A DNA stretch of 64,000 bases from Aliitabrizicola sp041905595 (GTDB lineage Bacteria; Pseudomonadota; Alphaproteobacteria; Rhodobacterales; Rhodobacteraceae): assembly GCA_041905595.1 (NCBI GenBank), contig JAYRKT010000005.1, forward strand, positions 1-64,000, read 5' to 3'. Position numbers and translations under genes: made by a program. Below are positions 34,054-42,510 of the stretch, piece by piece; position 1 is the first letter of the stretch; each line of letters starts with the position of its first letter. Below the pieces are notes generated by a model. That model searched no databases. It was not told where the DNA came from and saw nothing but the letters and a program-made list of their open reading frames with translations.

Positions 34054-34353
34054 TCAGCCCCAGACCGCGCGCAGCAGCGCCGCAAGCGCGACCGCCAGCA
34101 GCGCCGCGGCCACGTCGTTGCCGATCAGCAATGTCAGCCCCACCGCGGTGGCCAGAGCAATAACCTCGATTCCTCCGCCATTGGCGATGGCGATCGCGGC
34201 GATCGCGGCCATGACCGAGATCGGCGTTGCGCGCAGCGCCGCCTCCAGCCGGGGCGACGCGGGCAGGTAGCGCATGGTGACGAAGCCCGCGATCCGGCAG
34301 AACAGCGCCGCTGCGGCCATGACAACAAGCAGGACAGGGAAGGGATAGGTCAT
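34054..34353 (-). CDS. azlD: AzlD-family branched-chain amino acid export subunit
   Basis: The 99-residue product has about three membrane helices and the AzlD features CRIAGFVTMRYLP and RATPISVMAAI. AzlC and AzlD together export branched-chain amino acids in characterised bacteria. The ATG at 34353 overlaps the azlC stop by 4 bp. Confidence 0.9.
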   Translation of the reverse strand: MTYPFPVLLVVMAAAALFCRIAGFVTMRYLPASPRLEAALRATPISVMAAIAAIAIANGGGIEVIALATAVGLTLLIGNDVAAALLAVALAALLRAVWG

Positions 34354-35057
34354 GGCCTGCCGCCTGCCGGTGGTCGCCATCCCGCCGCAGCCGCCGCACC
34401 TCCGGCCAGTCCAGCGGCAATGATCGCCCAACCCGTTCCGGCGAATTCGAACACCAAGACGGCCACGACCGCGCCGATGGCCGCAGGCAGAAGCTGGGCT
34501 CGGCTGCGGATCATCGCGGTCATCATCGCCGCAGCGAAGGCCGGTAGCATCAGGTCGGCAGCCAGCGTATGTGGATCAGGCAGCACATGCCCGGCCAATG
34601 CGCCAAGCGCCGTTCCCGCCATCCAGCCAGCGAACATCGGCAGGCCTGTCCCGGCGAGATAGGCCCGGTCCGCCTCGCCCTGCTCGATCCGGCGCATGAC
34701 AAGGATCCAGTTCGCATCGCCAAGAAGCAGCAGGCTTGCAAAAGCTAGCGGCGGCGAAGCCTGATGCAGCCAAGGCTGGAGCGCCGCGCCGAACATGATG
34801 TAGCGGGCATTCATCAGAAGGATCGTCGCGGCGAGTGTCGCGAGCGTGAATTGCCCGGTCTGGATCAGGTTGAGCGCGGCAAGCTGCGCCGAACCGGAAT
34901 AGACCGACGCGCTGGTGGCCAGCGCCTGGCTGAGCGCGAGATGCGCCTGCGCGGCAACCAGCCCGAAGGCCAGCCCGTAGACAAAGATGCCCAAACCAAG
35001 CGGCAGCGCGTCGCGCGCCCCGCGGCGAAGCCCGTCCGCGGTGAGAGGCGCGGACAT
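34350..35057 (-). CDS. azlC: AzlC-family branched-chain amino acid exporter
   Basis: The 235-residue product has six to seven membrane helices and the AzlC blocks GLAFGLVAAQ, SVYSGSAQLAAL, LLMNARYIMFGAAL, and GDANWILVMRR. It lies 4 bp after the class IV aminotransferase on the same strand, so the two are likely cotranscribed. This fits a role in amino acid balance. Confidence 0.92.
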   Translation of the reverse strand: MSAPLTADGLRRGARDALPLGLGIFVYGLAFGLVAAQAHLALSQALATSASVYSGSAQLAALNLIQTGQFTLATLAATILLMNARYIMFGAALQPWLHQASPPLAFASLLLLGDANWILVMRRIEQGEADRAYLAGTGLPMFAGWMAGTALGALAGHVLPDPHTLAADLMLPAFAAAMMTAMIRSRAQLLPAAIGAVVAVLVFEFAGTGWAIIAAGLAGGAAAAAGWRPPAGGRP

Positions 35058-35061
35058 GGTG

Positions 35062-35925
35062 TCAGATCGCGGCCTTGCGCATCTCGTCGAGGTAGATCTC
35101 GCGAAGGCGGGTGGCGATGGGGCCGGGTTTGCCGGAACCGAGGGTCGCGCCGTCGATTTCGACCACCGGCATGACAAAGGCCGAGGCCGAGGTGAAGAAA
35201 GCCTCGTCCGCCTTCTTGGCCTCGTCGATGGTGAAGGGGCGTTCCTCGACTTCCATTTGCGCCTCTTCCGCGCAGCGCAGGACGGCGGCGCGGGTGATGC
35301 CGTGCAGGATGTCGTTCGACAGGGGGCGGGTGATGATGCGGTTGCCCTTGACGATATATGTGTTGTTCGAGGTGCCCTCGGTCACGAAGCCGTCCTCGAC
35401 CAGCCAGGCATCGTCGACGCCCGCCTTCTTGGCCATCATCTTCCCCATCGAGGGATAGAGAAGCTGCACCGTCTTGATGTCGCGACGGCCCCACCGGATG
35501 TCGGGGATCGAGATCACCTTCTGGCCGACCTTCGCGACGGGGCTGTCGGCCAGTCCAGGCTTCGACTGGGTGAAAAGGACCAGGGTCGAGGGAGTCGCTG
35601 CCGGATCGGGGAAGGCGAAGTCGCGGTCGCCGGGCGCGCCACGCGTGACCTGCAGGTAGATCATGCCGTCGACCAGGTCGTTCCGCTTGATCAGCTCGCG
35701 ATGGATTGCCAGCAGCTCCTCGTCCGTGACCGCCGGCGCCATGTCGAGTTCCTTCAGCGACCGGGCGAGGCGAGCGCAGTGGCCGGCGAAGTCGATCAGC
35801 TTGCCACCCAGCACGCTGGTGACCTCGTAGACGCCATCGGCCATCAGGAAGCCGCGATCGAAGATCGAGACCTTGGCTTCGGTTTCCGGCAGGTAGTCGC
35901 CGTTGACATAGACGGTGCGGGTCAT
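35062..35925 (-). CDS. Class IV aminotransferase, D-amino-acid transaminase type
   Basis: This PLP enzyme moves an amino group between D-amino acids and 2-oxo acids, giving D-glutamate from 2-oxoglutarate. The 287 residues align along their length with Bacillus D-alanine transaminase. Shared features are VSIFDRGFLMADGVYEV, QVTRGAPGDRD, DIRWGRRDIKTVQLL (catalytic lysine region), VTEGTSNNTYIV, and GITRAAVLRCAEEA. The carboxylate-binding loop differs from the Bacillus RxH type. The neighbouring dgcA (2 bp upstream) and dgcN argue for D-amino-acid breakdown. A branched-chain transaminase role is the alternative. Confidence 0.82.
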   Translation of the reverse strand: MTRTVYVNGDYLPETEAKVSIFDRGFLMADGVYEVTSVLGGKLIDFAGHCARLARSLKELDMAPAVTDEELLAIHRELIKRNDLVDGMIYLQVTRGAPGDRDFAFPDPAATPSTLVLFTQSKPGLADSPVAKVGQKVISIPDIRWGRRDIKTVQLLYPSMGKMMAKKAGVDDAWLVEDGFVTEGTSNNTYIVKGNRIITRPLSNDILHGITRAAVLRCAEEAQMEVEERPFTIDEAKKADEAFFTSASAFVMPVVEIDGATLGSGKPGPIATRLREIYLDEMRKAAI

Positions 35926-35927
35926 GC

Positions 35928-36890
35928 TTATCCCCAGAGTTCGGGTTCGGGTGGGTGGACGCCGGCGGCGTCATACTTCAGCGGGTGCGGGCGGTCTTCG
36001 GCCAGAAGCAGCGGCCCGTCAAGATCGGTGAAGGATGCACCCTGCGCGAGCAGCACTGCCGGGGCCATTGCAAGGCTCGACCCGACCATGCAGCCGACCA
36101 TCAGGCCGTATCCCTCGGCCAGTGCCTGCTGTTTCAGCGCCAGCCCCTCGGTCAGCCCGCCGGTCTTGTCGAGCTTGAGGTTCACGACGTCGTATTTGCC
36201 CTTGAGCCCCGGCAGGCTTGCCCGGTCATGGCAGGACTCGTCCGCGCAGACGGGCAGGGGGCGGGCGATCTCGGCCAGCATGTCGTCCTTGCCGGCAGGC
36301 AGCGGCTGCTCGACCAGCTTCACGCCCATGCGGACCAGATGGGGCGCCAGATCGGAATAGACTTCAGCCGTCCAGCCTTCATTGGCATCGACGATGATCG
36401 GCGTGCGCGGCGCCCCGGCGCGCACGGCCTCGAGCCGGGGCATGTCGTCCGGCGTGCCCAGCTTGACCTTCAGCAATGGCCGATGGGCATTCGCTGCCGC
36501 CGCCGCGCGCATGTTTTCGGGCGTGTCGAGCGAGAGGGTGTAGGCGGTGATCTCCGGGTGCGGTGCGGGAACTCCCGCCAGTTGCCAGACGCGCTTTCCC
36601 GCCTGTTTGGCCTGAAGATCCCAAAGCGCGCAATCAACCGCGTTGCGTGCCGCGCCGGCAGGCAGAGCGGATTGCAAGGCATCGCGGGTGATGTCGGGCG
36701 GCAATTCGGCGATCTGGGCGGTCACGCTCTCCAGCGTCTCGCCGTAGCGGGCATAGGGAACGCACTCGCCCCAGCCCGTCTGGCCGTCGTGCGTGATCCG
36801 CACGGTCAGGACACGGGCTTCGGTCCGGCTTCCGCGGCTGATCGTGAACACTTGTGCCAAACGGAAGATATCGTTTCCGATTTCAATCAT
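35928..36890 (-). CDS. dgcA: N-acetyl-D-glutamate racemase-like enolase-superfamily enzyme
   Basis: The 320-residue product is a dipeptide-epimerase-like member of the enolase superfamily. The acid/base lysines are Lys141 and Lys143 (LLKVKLG); the metal ligands are Asp168 (VDANEGW), Glu194 (VEQPLP) and Asp217 (CADES); the second base is Lys239 (NLKLDKTGG). The classical family role is L-Ala-D/L-Glu epimerase. Because a dgcN homologue lies 650 bp away, N-acetyl-D-glutamate racemase (DgcA) is the better guess. The start is at 36890. Confidence 0.82.
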   Translation of the reverse strand: MIEIGNDIFRLAQVFTISRGSRTEARVLTVRITHDGQTGWGECVPYARYGETLESVTAQIAELPPDITRDALQSALPAGAARNAVDCALWDLQAKQAGKRVWQLAGVPAPHPEITAYTLSLDTPENMRAAAAANAHRPLLKVKLGTPDDMPRLEAVRAGAPRTPIIVDANEGWTAEVYSDLAPHLVRMGVKLVEQPLPAGKDDMLAEIARPLPVCADESCHDRASLPGLKGKYDVVNLKLDKTGGLTEGLALKQQALAEGYGLMVGCMVGSSLAMAPAVLLAQGASFTDLDGPLLLAEDRPHPLKYDAAGVHPPEPELWG

Positions 36891-37027
36891 GGACGCCTCT
36901 AGACTGCCACATTTCGGGCAAGACGCCCCGCAATTCCCGCACAGAAACCAAGTTTCAGACGGAATTCCAGCGCAAAACGACTGTGTGGGCGGAAGGACCC
37001 AAAGGAGGGTGAGTCGCTCTGGGCAGA

Positions 37028-37531
37028 ATGCCCCACATGAGGCTGAACGCTATGCTGAGCGGAGTGATCCGGCGGTACAAGGCAGAAGAAGACGGGGCGG
37101 TCACCACCGATTGGGTGGTGCTGACCGCGGCTATTGTCGGGCTTGGGCTGGTCGCAGCGACAAGCATCGGCGGCAGCACGACCGAAGCGGCGGCCGGCGT
37201 CGCCACATCCGTCGACTCGACCGTTTCGACAGCCTTGGGTCATGAGCAGACGACCGAGGAATTCCTGGCTTCTTATAACCCTGTTTCGTCACGGCATCGC
37301 GGCGGATCTGGATCGGACAGCTGGGTGCGCTCGTCCTACAACTATACCAAAGGCATGACGAACTCGCAGCTGCAACGCAGCTACGACTACAACTACGCTC
37401 AGGCGATCACTGGTAACAAGGCGGCGAACGCCGACCGCCTTGCCGTGCGCGAGCGGGTGATGAAAGAGCGGGGCATTGCGATCCCGTCGGGCAACCAGAC
37501 CGCCGCGCAGGTCCGCAAGCTTTATACCTGA
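37028..37531 (+). CDS. Flp-pilin-like protein, orphan (167 aa)
   Basis: The N-terminal part has a pilin-type signature: a short basic segment, EEDGAVTTDWVVLTAAIVGLG, and one hydrophobic helix up to about residue 48. The C-terminal ~110 residues are polar and rich in Tyr, Ser and Asn (SSYNYTKGMTNSQLQRSYDY). Flp pilins are usually much shorter, so this is either a minor pilin or another membrane-anchored surface protein. No tad/flp assembly genes are near. The start could also be 37037 or 37052. It lies between the divergent dgcA and the convergent dgcN. Confidence 0.65.
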   Translation: MPHMRLNAMLSGVIRRYKAEEDGAVTTDWVVLTAAIVGLGLVAATSIGGSTTEAAAGVATSVDSTVSTALGHEQTTEEFLASYNPVSSRHRGGSGSDSWVRSSYNYTKGMTNSQLQRSYDYNYAQAITGNKAANADRLAVRERVMKERGIAIPSGNQTAAQVRKLYT

Positions 37532-37537
37532 TCCGGC

Positions 37538-38542
37538 TCAGCCAAGCGCGACCAGCGCATCCACCAGCTTGCCCGCTCCAAAGCGGAACGGGTCGGTCGC
37601 TGGCAGGCCCGTCTCGGCTTCGATCTTTGACAGATAGGCCAAAGCGTCCGCCTCGGTCATGTGCTGGGTGTTGATCGAGACGCCAACCGCCTGACAGGCC
37701 GGGTTCGCAACCCGTGCCAGCGCCAGGGCCATGCCGCGTACCTGCTCGATCGTCGGCAGCTTGTAGTCCGGCAGGCCCCGCATATGGGCCCGTGTCGGTT
37801 CGTGACAGATGACCAACGCATCCGGCTGGCCGCCATGCACCAGCGCGAGCGTCACCCCGGAATAGGAGACGTGGAAGAGCGAGCCCTGGCCTTCGATCAG
37901 GTCCCAGTGGTCGTCGTCGTTGTCGGGCGTCAGATACTCGATCGACCCTGCCATGAAGTCGGCGATGACAGCGTCAAGCGGCACGCCGTCACCGGTGATG
38001 AGGATGCCGGTCTGTCCGGTGGCGCGGAATGACGATTTCAGGCCGCGCGCACGCATCTCTTTGTCGACGCAGAGGGCGGTGTACATCTTGCCGATCGAGC
38101 AGTCGGTGCCGACTGCCAGCATCCGCTTGCCGCGCCGCTTCTTGCCGTTGGCAATCGGATAGTCGACCGAGGGTACGCGCACGTCATGCAGCGTCCGTCC
38201 CGTGGCGCGGGCCACAGCTGCCAGATCCTCTTCGTCGCGCAGAAGGTTGTGCAGGCCCGAAGCAAGGTCGAAGCCTTCTTCCAGCGCCGCCACCAGCACC
38301 TTCTTCCAGGCCTGGCTGATGACGCCGCCCCGGTTGGCGACGCCGATCACCAGCGTCTTGACGCCTTTCGCCTTCGCCTCGGTCAGCGTCAGGTCCGGCA
38401 GGCCGAGATCGGCCTTGCACCCTTCCATCCGGAACTGGCCGATCGCGTATTCCGGACGCCAGTCCTTGATGCCCTGTGCGACCTTGGCGGCAAGCTGGTC
38501 CGGCGCATCGCCGAGGAACAGTAGGTAGGGGGTCTGGATCAT
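37538..38542 (-). CDS. dgcN: D-glutamate N-acetyltransferase (DgcN, DUF1611)
   Basis: The 334-residue product matches the DUF1611 family, now known to contain DgcN, which acetylates D-glutamate at the start of a D-glutamate catabolic route in marine bacteria. Visible features are a P-loop-like GTDCSIGK (145-152), VIGVANRGGVISQAWK (65-80), and the C-terminal VGVSINTQHM block. Together with dgcA it would turn D-glutamate into N-acetyl-L-glutamate. The start is the ATG at 38542; earlier in-frame residues do not fit. Confidence 0.82.
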   Translation of the reverse strand: MIQTPYLLFLGDAPDQLAAKVAQGIKDWRPEYAIGQFRMEGCKADLGLPDLTLTEAKAKGVKTLVIGVANRGGVISQAWKKVLVAALEEGFDLASGLHNLLRDEEDLAAVARATGRTLHDVRVPSVDYPIANGKKRRGKRMLAVGTDCSIGKMYTALCVDKEMRARGLKSSFRATGQTGILITGDGVPLDAVIADFMAGSIEYLTPDNDDDHWDLIEGQGSLFHVSYSGVTLALVHGGQPDALVICHEPTRAHMRGLPDYKLPTIEQVRGMALALARVANPACQAVGVSINTQHMTEADALAYLSKIEAETGLPATDPFRFGAGKLVDALVALG

Positions 38543-38802
38543 GGCTGTCTCCGCAGGCATGCGTCGGCTGGCCCGGCGCGTCAGCGATACCTTCCCCATC
38601 GCGGCGGGCTGCGCAAGGTGCGGTCGTATCGCGCCGCGTTACGCCCGTGCGGCAAAGAAGCGCCTGCCGGTTTCTTCGGCAGCCCCGATGCTGCAATGCC
38701 GCGCCTTCTGCTGCGACAGCAAAAGCACGCTTGATTGACGCTGAGCAATATTATATCGCGTTCCGTGCAATCCGAGACAGATCATTACCCGAAGGCCCGA
38801 AC
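38543..38802. promoter_or_regulatory. Divergent promoter region of dgcN and mcl
   Basis: No gene is seen in this 260-bp stretch. An AT-rich patch at 38743-38763 (GAGCAATATTATATCGCG) with an upstream TTGATT (15-nt spacing) may be the malyl-CoA lyase promoter. Confidence 0.35.
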
Positions 38803-39762
38803 ATGAGCTTCCGTCTGCAACCTGCTCCGCCCGCCCGTCCCAACCGCTGCCAGCTCTTCGGGCCAGGCTCCCGTCCGGCGCTGTTCGAGAAGATGGCGGC
38901 CAGCGCGGCGGATGTAATCAACCTGGATCTGGAGGACTCTGTCGCGCCGACCGACAAGCCACAGGCGCGCGCCAACATCATCGAGGCGATCAACACGATC
39001 GACTGGGGCACCAAGACGCTTTCTGTGCGGATCAACGGGCTCGACACGCCGTTCTGGTATCGAGATGTCGTCGATCTGCTCGAACAGGCCGGTGATCGGC
39101 TTGACCAGATCATGATCCCCAAGGTTGGCTGCGCGGCGGATGTGTATGCCGTGGATGCTCTGGTGACCGCCATCGAGCGGGCCAAGGGCCGGACGAAGCA
39201 GATCAGCTTCGAGGTCATCATAGAATCTGCCGCCGGAATCGCCCATGTCGAGGAAATCGCCGCCTCTTCGCCGCGCCTTCAGGCGATGAGCCTGGGTGCA
39301 GCCGACTTCGCGGCGAGCATGGGGATGCATACCACCGGCATCGGCGGCACGCAGGAAAACTATTACATGCTGCGCGACGGGGCCAAATACTGGTCGGATC
39401 CGTGGCACTGGGCACAGGCCGCGATCGTCGCAGCCTGCCGCACACACGGCGTCCTGCCGGTGGACGGTCCCTTTGGCGACTTCAGCGATGACGATGGCTT
39501 CCGCGCGCAGGCCCGCCGGTCGGCGACGCTTGGCATGGTGGGCAAATGGGCCATTCACCCCAAGCAGGTTGCGCTGGCAAACGAGGTCTTCACCCCGTCC
39601 GAGGCAGCAGTAGCCGAGGCGCGCGAAATCCTGGCCGCGATGGAAGCTGCCAAGGCGCGGGGCGAGGGCGCGACGGTCTACAAAGGCCGGCTGGTCGACA
39701 TCGCTTCGATCAAGCAGGCAGAGGTCATCGTCAAACAGGCCGAGTTGATCGCGGGGAATTGA
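38803..39762 (+). CDS. mcl1: L-malyl-CoA / beta-methylmalyl-CoA lyase
   Basis: This HpcH/HpaI-family lyase splits malyl-CoA to glyoxylate and acetyl-CoA and methylmalyl-CoA to glyoxylate and propionyl-CoA. It is a central enzyme of the ethylmalonyl-CoA pathway in Rhodobacter. The 319-residue product starts MSFRLQPAPPARPNRCQLFG and has NLDLEDSVAPTDK, IIESAAGIAHVEEIA, LGAADFAASMGMHTTGIGG, and KWAIHPKQV. Length and N-terminus match R. sphaeroides Mcl1. Confidence 0.94.
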   Translation: MSFRLQPAPPARPNRCQLFGPGSRPALFEKMAASAADVINLDLEDSVAPTDKPQARANIIEAINTIDWGTKTLSVRINGLDTPFWYRDVVDLLEQAGDRLDQIMIPKVGCAADVYAVDALVTAIERAKGRTKQISFEVIIESAAGIAHVEEIAASSPRLQAMSLGAADFAASMGMHTTGIGGTQENYYMLRDGAKYWSDPWHWAQAAIVAACRTHGVLPVDGPFGDFSDDDGFRAQARRSATLGMVGKWAIHPKQVALANEVFTPSEAAVAEAREILAAMEAAKARGEGATVYKGRLVDIASIKQAEVIVKQAELIAGN

Positions 39763-39770
39763 AGAATCCG

Positions 39771-39928
39771 TTGACAGGATGCCCGGAAAACGGGCATTCA
39801 TGCCCGCACGTCGTCAGGAGAAGATCGTGACGCAACGTTATACCCGGGCTGTGGCAGGAGGGGAGGCCTGACGCAGCATCAAGGGGAGGACGCACGCCCC
39901 GTGGCCCAGCCACGGGGCGCTGCCGTTT
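39771..39928 (+). other. Structured region after mcl1
   Basis: The stretch between mcl1 and the convergent thiolase has three alternating arms (ATGCCCG 39779-39785, CGGGCAT 39791-39797, ATGCCCG 39800-39806) right behind a TTGACA (39771-39776). It also has a 14-codon reading frame (GTG at 39827) with a GGAGA site, then an 11-bp hairpin. It may be a read-through leader, an attenuated 3' UTR or a small RNA. Confidence 0.35.
39895..39928 (+). terminator. Hairpin between mcl1 and the thiolase
   Basis: Arms CGCCCCGTGGC and GCCACGGGGCG (11 bp), 3-nt loop. A TTTT follows only after 6 nt on the plus strand; the minus strand has no T-run. Probable, imperfect terminator for the mcl1 side. Confidence 0.5.
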
Positions 39929-41098
39929 TCAGAGCCGCTCGATGGCGACCGCGATCCCCTGACCGCCGCCGATGCACATCGTCGCCAGCGCGCGCTTTCC
40001 GCCAATGCGCTCAAGCTCATAGAGCGCTTTCGTGAAGATGATTGCCCCCGAGCCGCCGATCGGATGGCCAAGCGCGATGGCGCCGCCATTCGGGTTCACC
40101 TTCGCCGGGTCAAGTCCAAGACCCGCGGTCACCGCCAGCGCTTGCGCGGCGAAGGCCTCGTTCGATTCGATCACGTCGAAGTCGGCCACGGTCAGCCCGG
40201 TCTTGGCCAGCAGAGCCTTGACGGCGGGAATCGGTCCCAGCCCCATGACCCGCGGTGCGACGCCGCCGATGCCCCAGCCGATGAGCCGGGCGCGCGGTTT
40301 CAGGCCCGCCACCGCATCTTCACGCGCCAAGACGATGGCGCCTGCGCCGTCGTTCAGGCCGCTCGCATTGCCGGCCGTCACTGTGCCGCCTTTCTGGAAG
40401 GCCGGACGCAGGCTGGCCAGCGCCTCGAGCGTGGTGCCCTTGGGATGCTCATCGGTGTCGAAGACGACCGTGCCCTTGCGCGAGGCGATCTCGACCGGCG
40501 CGATCTGGTCCTTGAAGCGGCCCTCGGCGATGGCCTTGGCGGCGCGCTGCTGGCTTTCCAGCGCGAATGCGTCCTGCGCCTCGCGGCTGACGCCGTGGGC
40601 TTCGGCCACGTTTTCGGCCGTCACGCCCATATGGCCGGTGCCGAACGGACAGGTCAGCGCCCCGACCATCATGTCGATGGCGGTCGTGTCGCCCATCTTC
40701 ACGCCCCACCGCGCGGCAGGCAGCGAATAGGGAGAGCGGCTCATGCATTCTGCGCCGCCGGCCAGCGCGATCTGCGCATCGCCCAGCATCAGCGCCTGCG
40801 CCGCCGACACGATCGCCTGTAGGCCCGAGCCACAGAGACGGTTGACGTTCAGCGCGGGCGTGCCTTCCGGCACCCCGGCCTGCATTGCGGCGACGCGGCT
40901 CAGATACATGTCGCGTGGCTCGGTATTGATGACATGACCGAACACCACTTGCCCGATCTGGTCGGGCGCAACGCCAGCCCGTTCGATCGCGGCCTTGGCC
41001 GCCACGGTGGCAAGGTCGATCGGGGCTACCCCGGCAAGCGAACCTCCAAAGGTTCCGATGGCAGTTCGCGCCGCAGAAAGAACCACGATTCCGGTCAT
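39929..41098 (-). CDS. Acetyl-CoA acetyltransferase (beta-ketothiolase)
   Basis: This thiolase condenses two acyl-CoA molecules, or cleaves beta-ketoacyl-CoA. The 389-residue product has the acyl-accepting Cys89 (NRLCGSGLQA), the catalytic His345 (ALGHPIGGSG) and Cys375 (TMCIGGGQG). The sequence resembles the BktB type used in polyhydroxyalkanoate synthesis. Its proximity to mcl1 fits acetyl-CoA assimilation. A GGAGAATG ribosome site precedes the ATG at 41098. Confidence 0.93.
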   Translation of the reverse strand: MTGIVVLSAARTAIGTFGGSLAGVAPIDLATVAAKAAIERAGVAPDQIGQVVFGHVINTEPRDMYLSRVAAMQAGVPEGTPALNVNRLCGSGLQAIVSAAQALMLGDAQIALAGGAECMSRSPYSLPAARWGVKMGDTTAIDMMVGALTCPFGTGHMGVTAENVAEAHGVSREAQDAFALESQQRAAKAIAEGRFKDQIAPVEIASRKGTVVFDTDEHPKGTTLEALASLRPAFQKGGTVTAGNASGLNDGAGAIVLAREDAVAGLKPRARLIGWGIGGVAPRVMGLGPIPAVKALLAKTGLTVADFDVIESNEAFAAQALAVTAGLGLDPAKVNPNGGAIALGHPIGGSGAIIFTKALYELERIGGKRALATMCIGGGQGIAVAIERL

Positions 41099-41455
41099 GA
41101 CATTCTCCTCAAATTGTCACCACTTCTTGCGATCACGCTCCGCCGACTGCGAGAGTGACGTAGCGTCCAACAGGCAAATTCGACCGGAACTGGATGGGCA
41201 GGGCGACAGGCAGGCGGGAAGACGCCCTGCGCTTCAGACCTTTTCGCCAACTCCGATTCTGCAGGTCACGATCAGACGTTTTCTGGAGCTGCGCAACAAT
41301 GCGCAATGGTGACGCATGCCTGTTTCGCGTTCGTCCGCTGCGCTCGCATCCGGCGCGTATTGCCCACGAGCCCCCGCGCGGCTATGGCTCGGCACAGGAC
41401 GGGGCTTCGGCGATATGGTCCCGGCCTGACTGTCACGTCGTCACGGAGTGCAAGC
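41099..41455. other. 357-bp stretch upstream of the thiolase
   Basis: No gene is supported. It holds the thiolase promoter region. A pair of TGCGCA motifs spaced by 4 nt (41290-41305) forms a dyad of unknown meaning. Confidence 0.45.
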
Positions 41456-41644
41456 ATGACAGTGCTGATCGGGGCCATGGCCGGTGTCTTTGCGCTGTGG
41501 CTGGTCCTTCTCCTGCGCGCGGGATTGCGGCTGCTGTTCCGGGCGCCTGTCACACGCGGTGACATTCGGCTGCTCTTGGGTTTGACCCTGCTTCTGGCCG
41601 GACTCCTGGTCGTCTATTCGGTGGTGATCAGCCGGCTCGCTTGA
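41456..41644 (+). CDS. Small membrane protein, two helices (62 aa)
   Basis: The product is mostly hydrophobic: helix 1 about 1-22 (MTVLIGAMAGVFALWLVLLL), a basic loop with APVTRGDIR, and helix 2 about 39-58 (LLGLTLLLAGLLVVYSVVI). Its last 17 bases overlap the convergent phosphatase gene. No function is known; codon use is consistent with a real gene. Confidence 0.6.
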   Translation: MTVLIGAMAGVFALWLVLLLRAGLRLLFRAPVTRGDIRLLLGLTLLLAGLLVVYSVVISRLA

Positions 41645-42377
41645 GGGGCGGCAGCGGGCGGCGGGTGCCGTCCTCCAGCACGAAGACATCGCGCCCTTCC
41701 AGGACAACCGTCGTCAACGGGCCGCCATAGGCCGCGCTGCTGTCGATGTTCAGCCGGTTGCCATAGTTCGTTGCCGAATGGATCGCGGTATGGCCGTGGA
41801 CCACAAGGAACCCGTGATCGCGCGGATCCTCGAGGAAATCGCGGCGAATCCAGACCAGATCGTCCTCGCTCTGCTTCTCCATCGGGATGCCGGGGCGGAT
41901 GCCGGCATGGACAAAGACAACATCGCCGCGGCGGTACCAGCTTGGCCGGATGTCAAGGAAGGTGCGGTGGATGGACGGCACATGCGCCACAGCATCAGCG
42001 TGCACCTGCGCCACGGGTCGGTCGGCGGCGCTGCGGACGCCGTAACTTGCCAGTGTTTCGGCCCCGCCGATTCTGGGGTGCAGATACGACAGGTCGTGGC
42101 GCAGCCCTGGGTCCTGATGGTTCATGTCGCGCAGAAATCCCGAAAACATCCGGTCGTGGTTGCCCTTGAGCACGATCCAGGGCTTTCGCGCCGCCACGCC
42201 AGCGCGCAGGTACTCTACAACGCCGCGGCTGTTCGGACCGCGGTCAACAAGATCGCCGACATGAACGACCGGGGCCGTGAAATCGCCGTGCTTTGCCCGG
42301 TCACGCGCGATCTTGGCATGGGCATCTTCCAGAAGGTCGATGTGCCCGTGAATGTCGCCAATCGCATAGGTCCGCAT
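41628..42377 (-). CDS. Metallophosphoesterase, serine/threonine phosphatase-like
   Basis: The 249-residue product has the PPP-type metal motifs GDIHGH (7-12), GDLVDRGPNS (41-50), GNHDRM (73-78), and a late VVHGHT. It belongs to the ApaH/PrpE group that hydrolyses phosphoproteins or dinucleoside polyphosphates; the substrate is unknown. Confidence 0.9.
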   Translation of the reverse strand: MRTYAIGDIHGHIDLLEDAHAKIARDRAKHGDFTAPVVHVGDLVDRGPNSRGVVEYLRAGVAARKPWIVLKGNHDRMFSGFLRDMNHQDPGLRHDLSYLHPRIGGAETLASYGVRSAADRPVAQVHADAVAHVPSIHRTFLDIRPSWYRRGDVVFVHAGIRPGIPMEKQSEDDLVWIRRDFLEDPRDHGFLVVHGHTAIHSATNYGNRLNIDSSAAYGGPLTTVVLEGRDVFVLEDGTRRPLPPLKRAG

Positions 42378-42510
42378 GCCAACTCCGCCGTTTCGAAGAC
42401 CCCGCCGCCGCGCGCGACCCTAAACGCTGGCGGCGGCGGGTTACAGAGGGATCCGGTGCAATGGTTCGAGAGGTGTCATCCTCGATCACTCTGGTTTGAC
42501 CAGCCTTTCC

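Noticed and set aside
33372..34420. Long minus-strand frames across the DUF1244 gene
   Set aside because: They are Arg/Ser/Pro-rich shadows; the plus strand encodes a recognisable DUF1244 protein.
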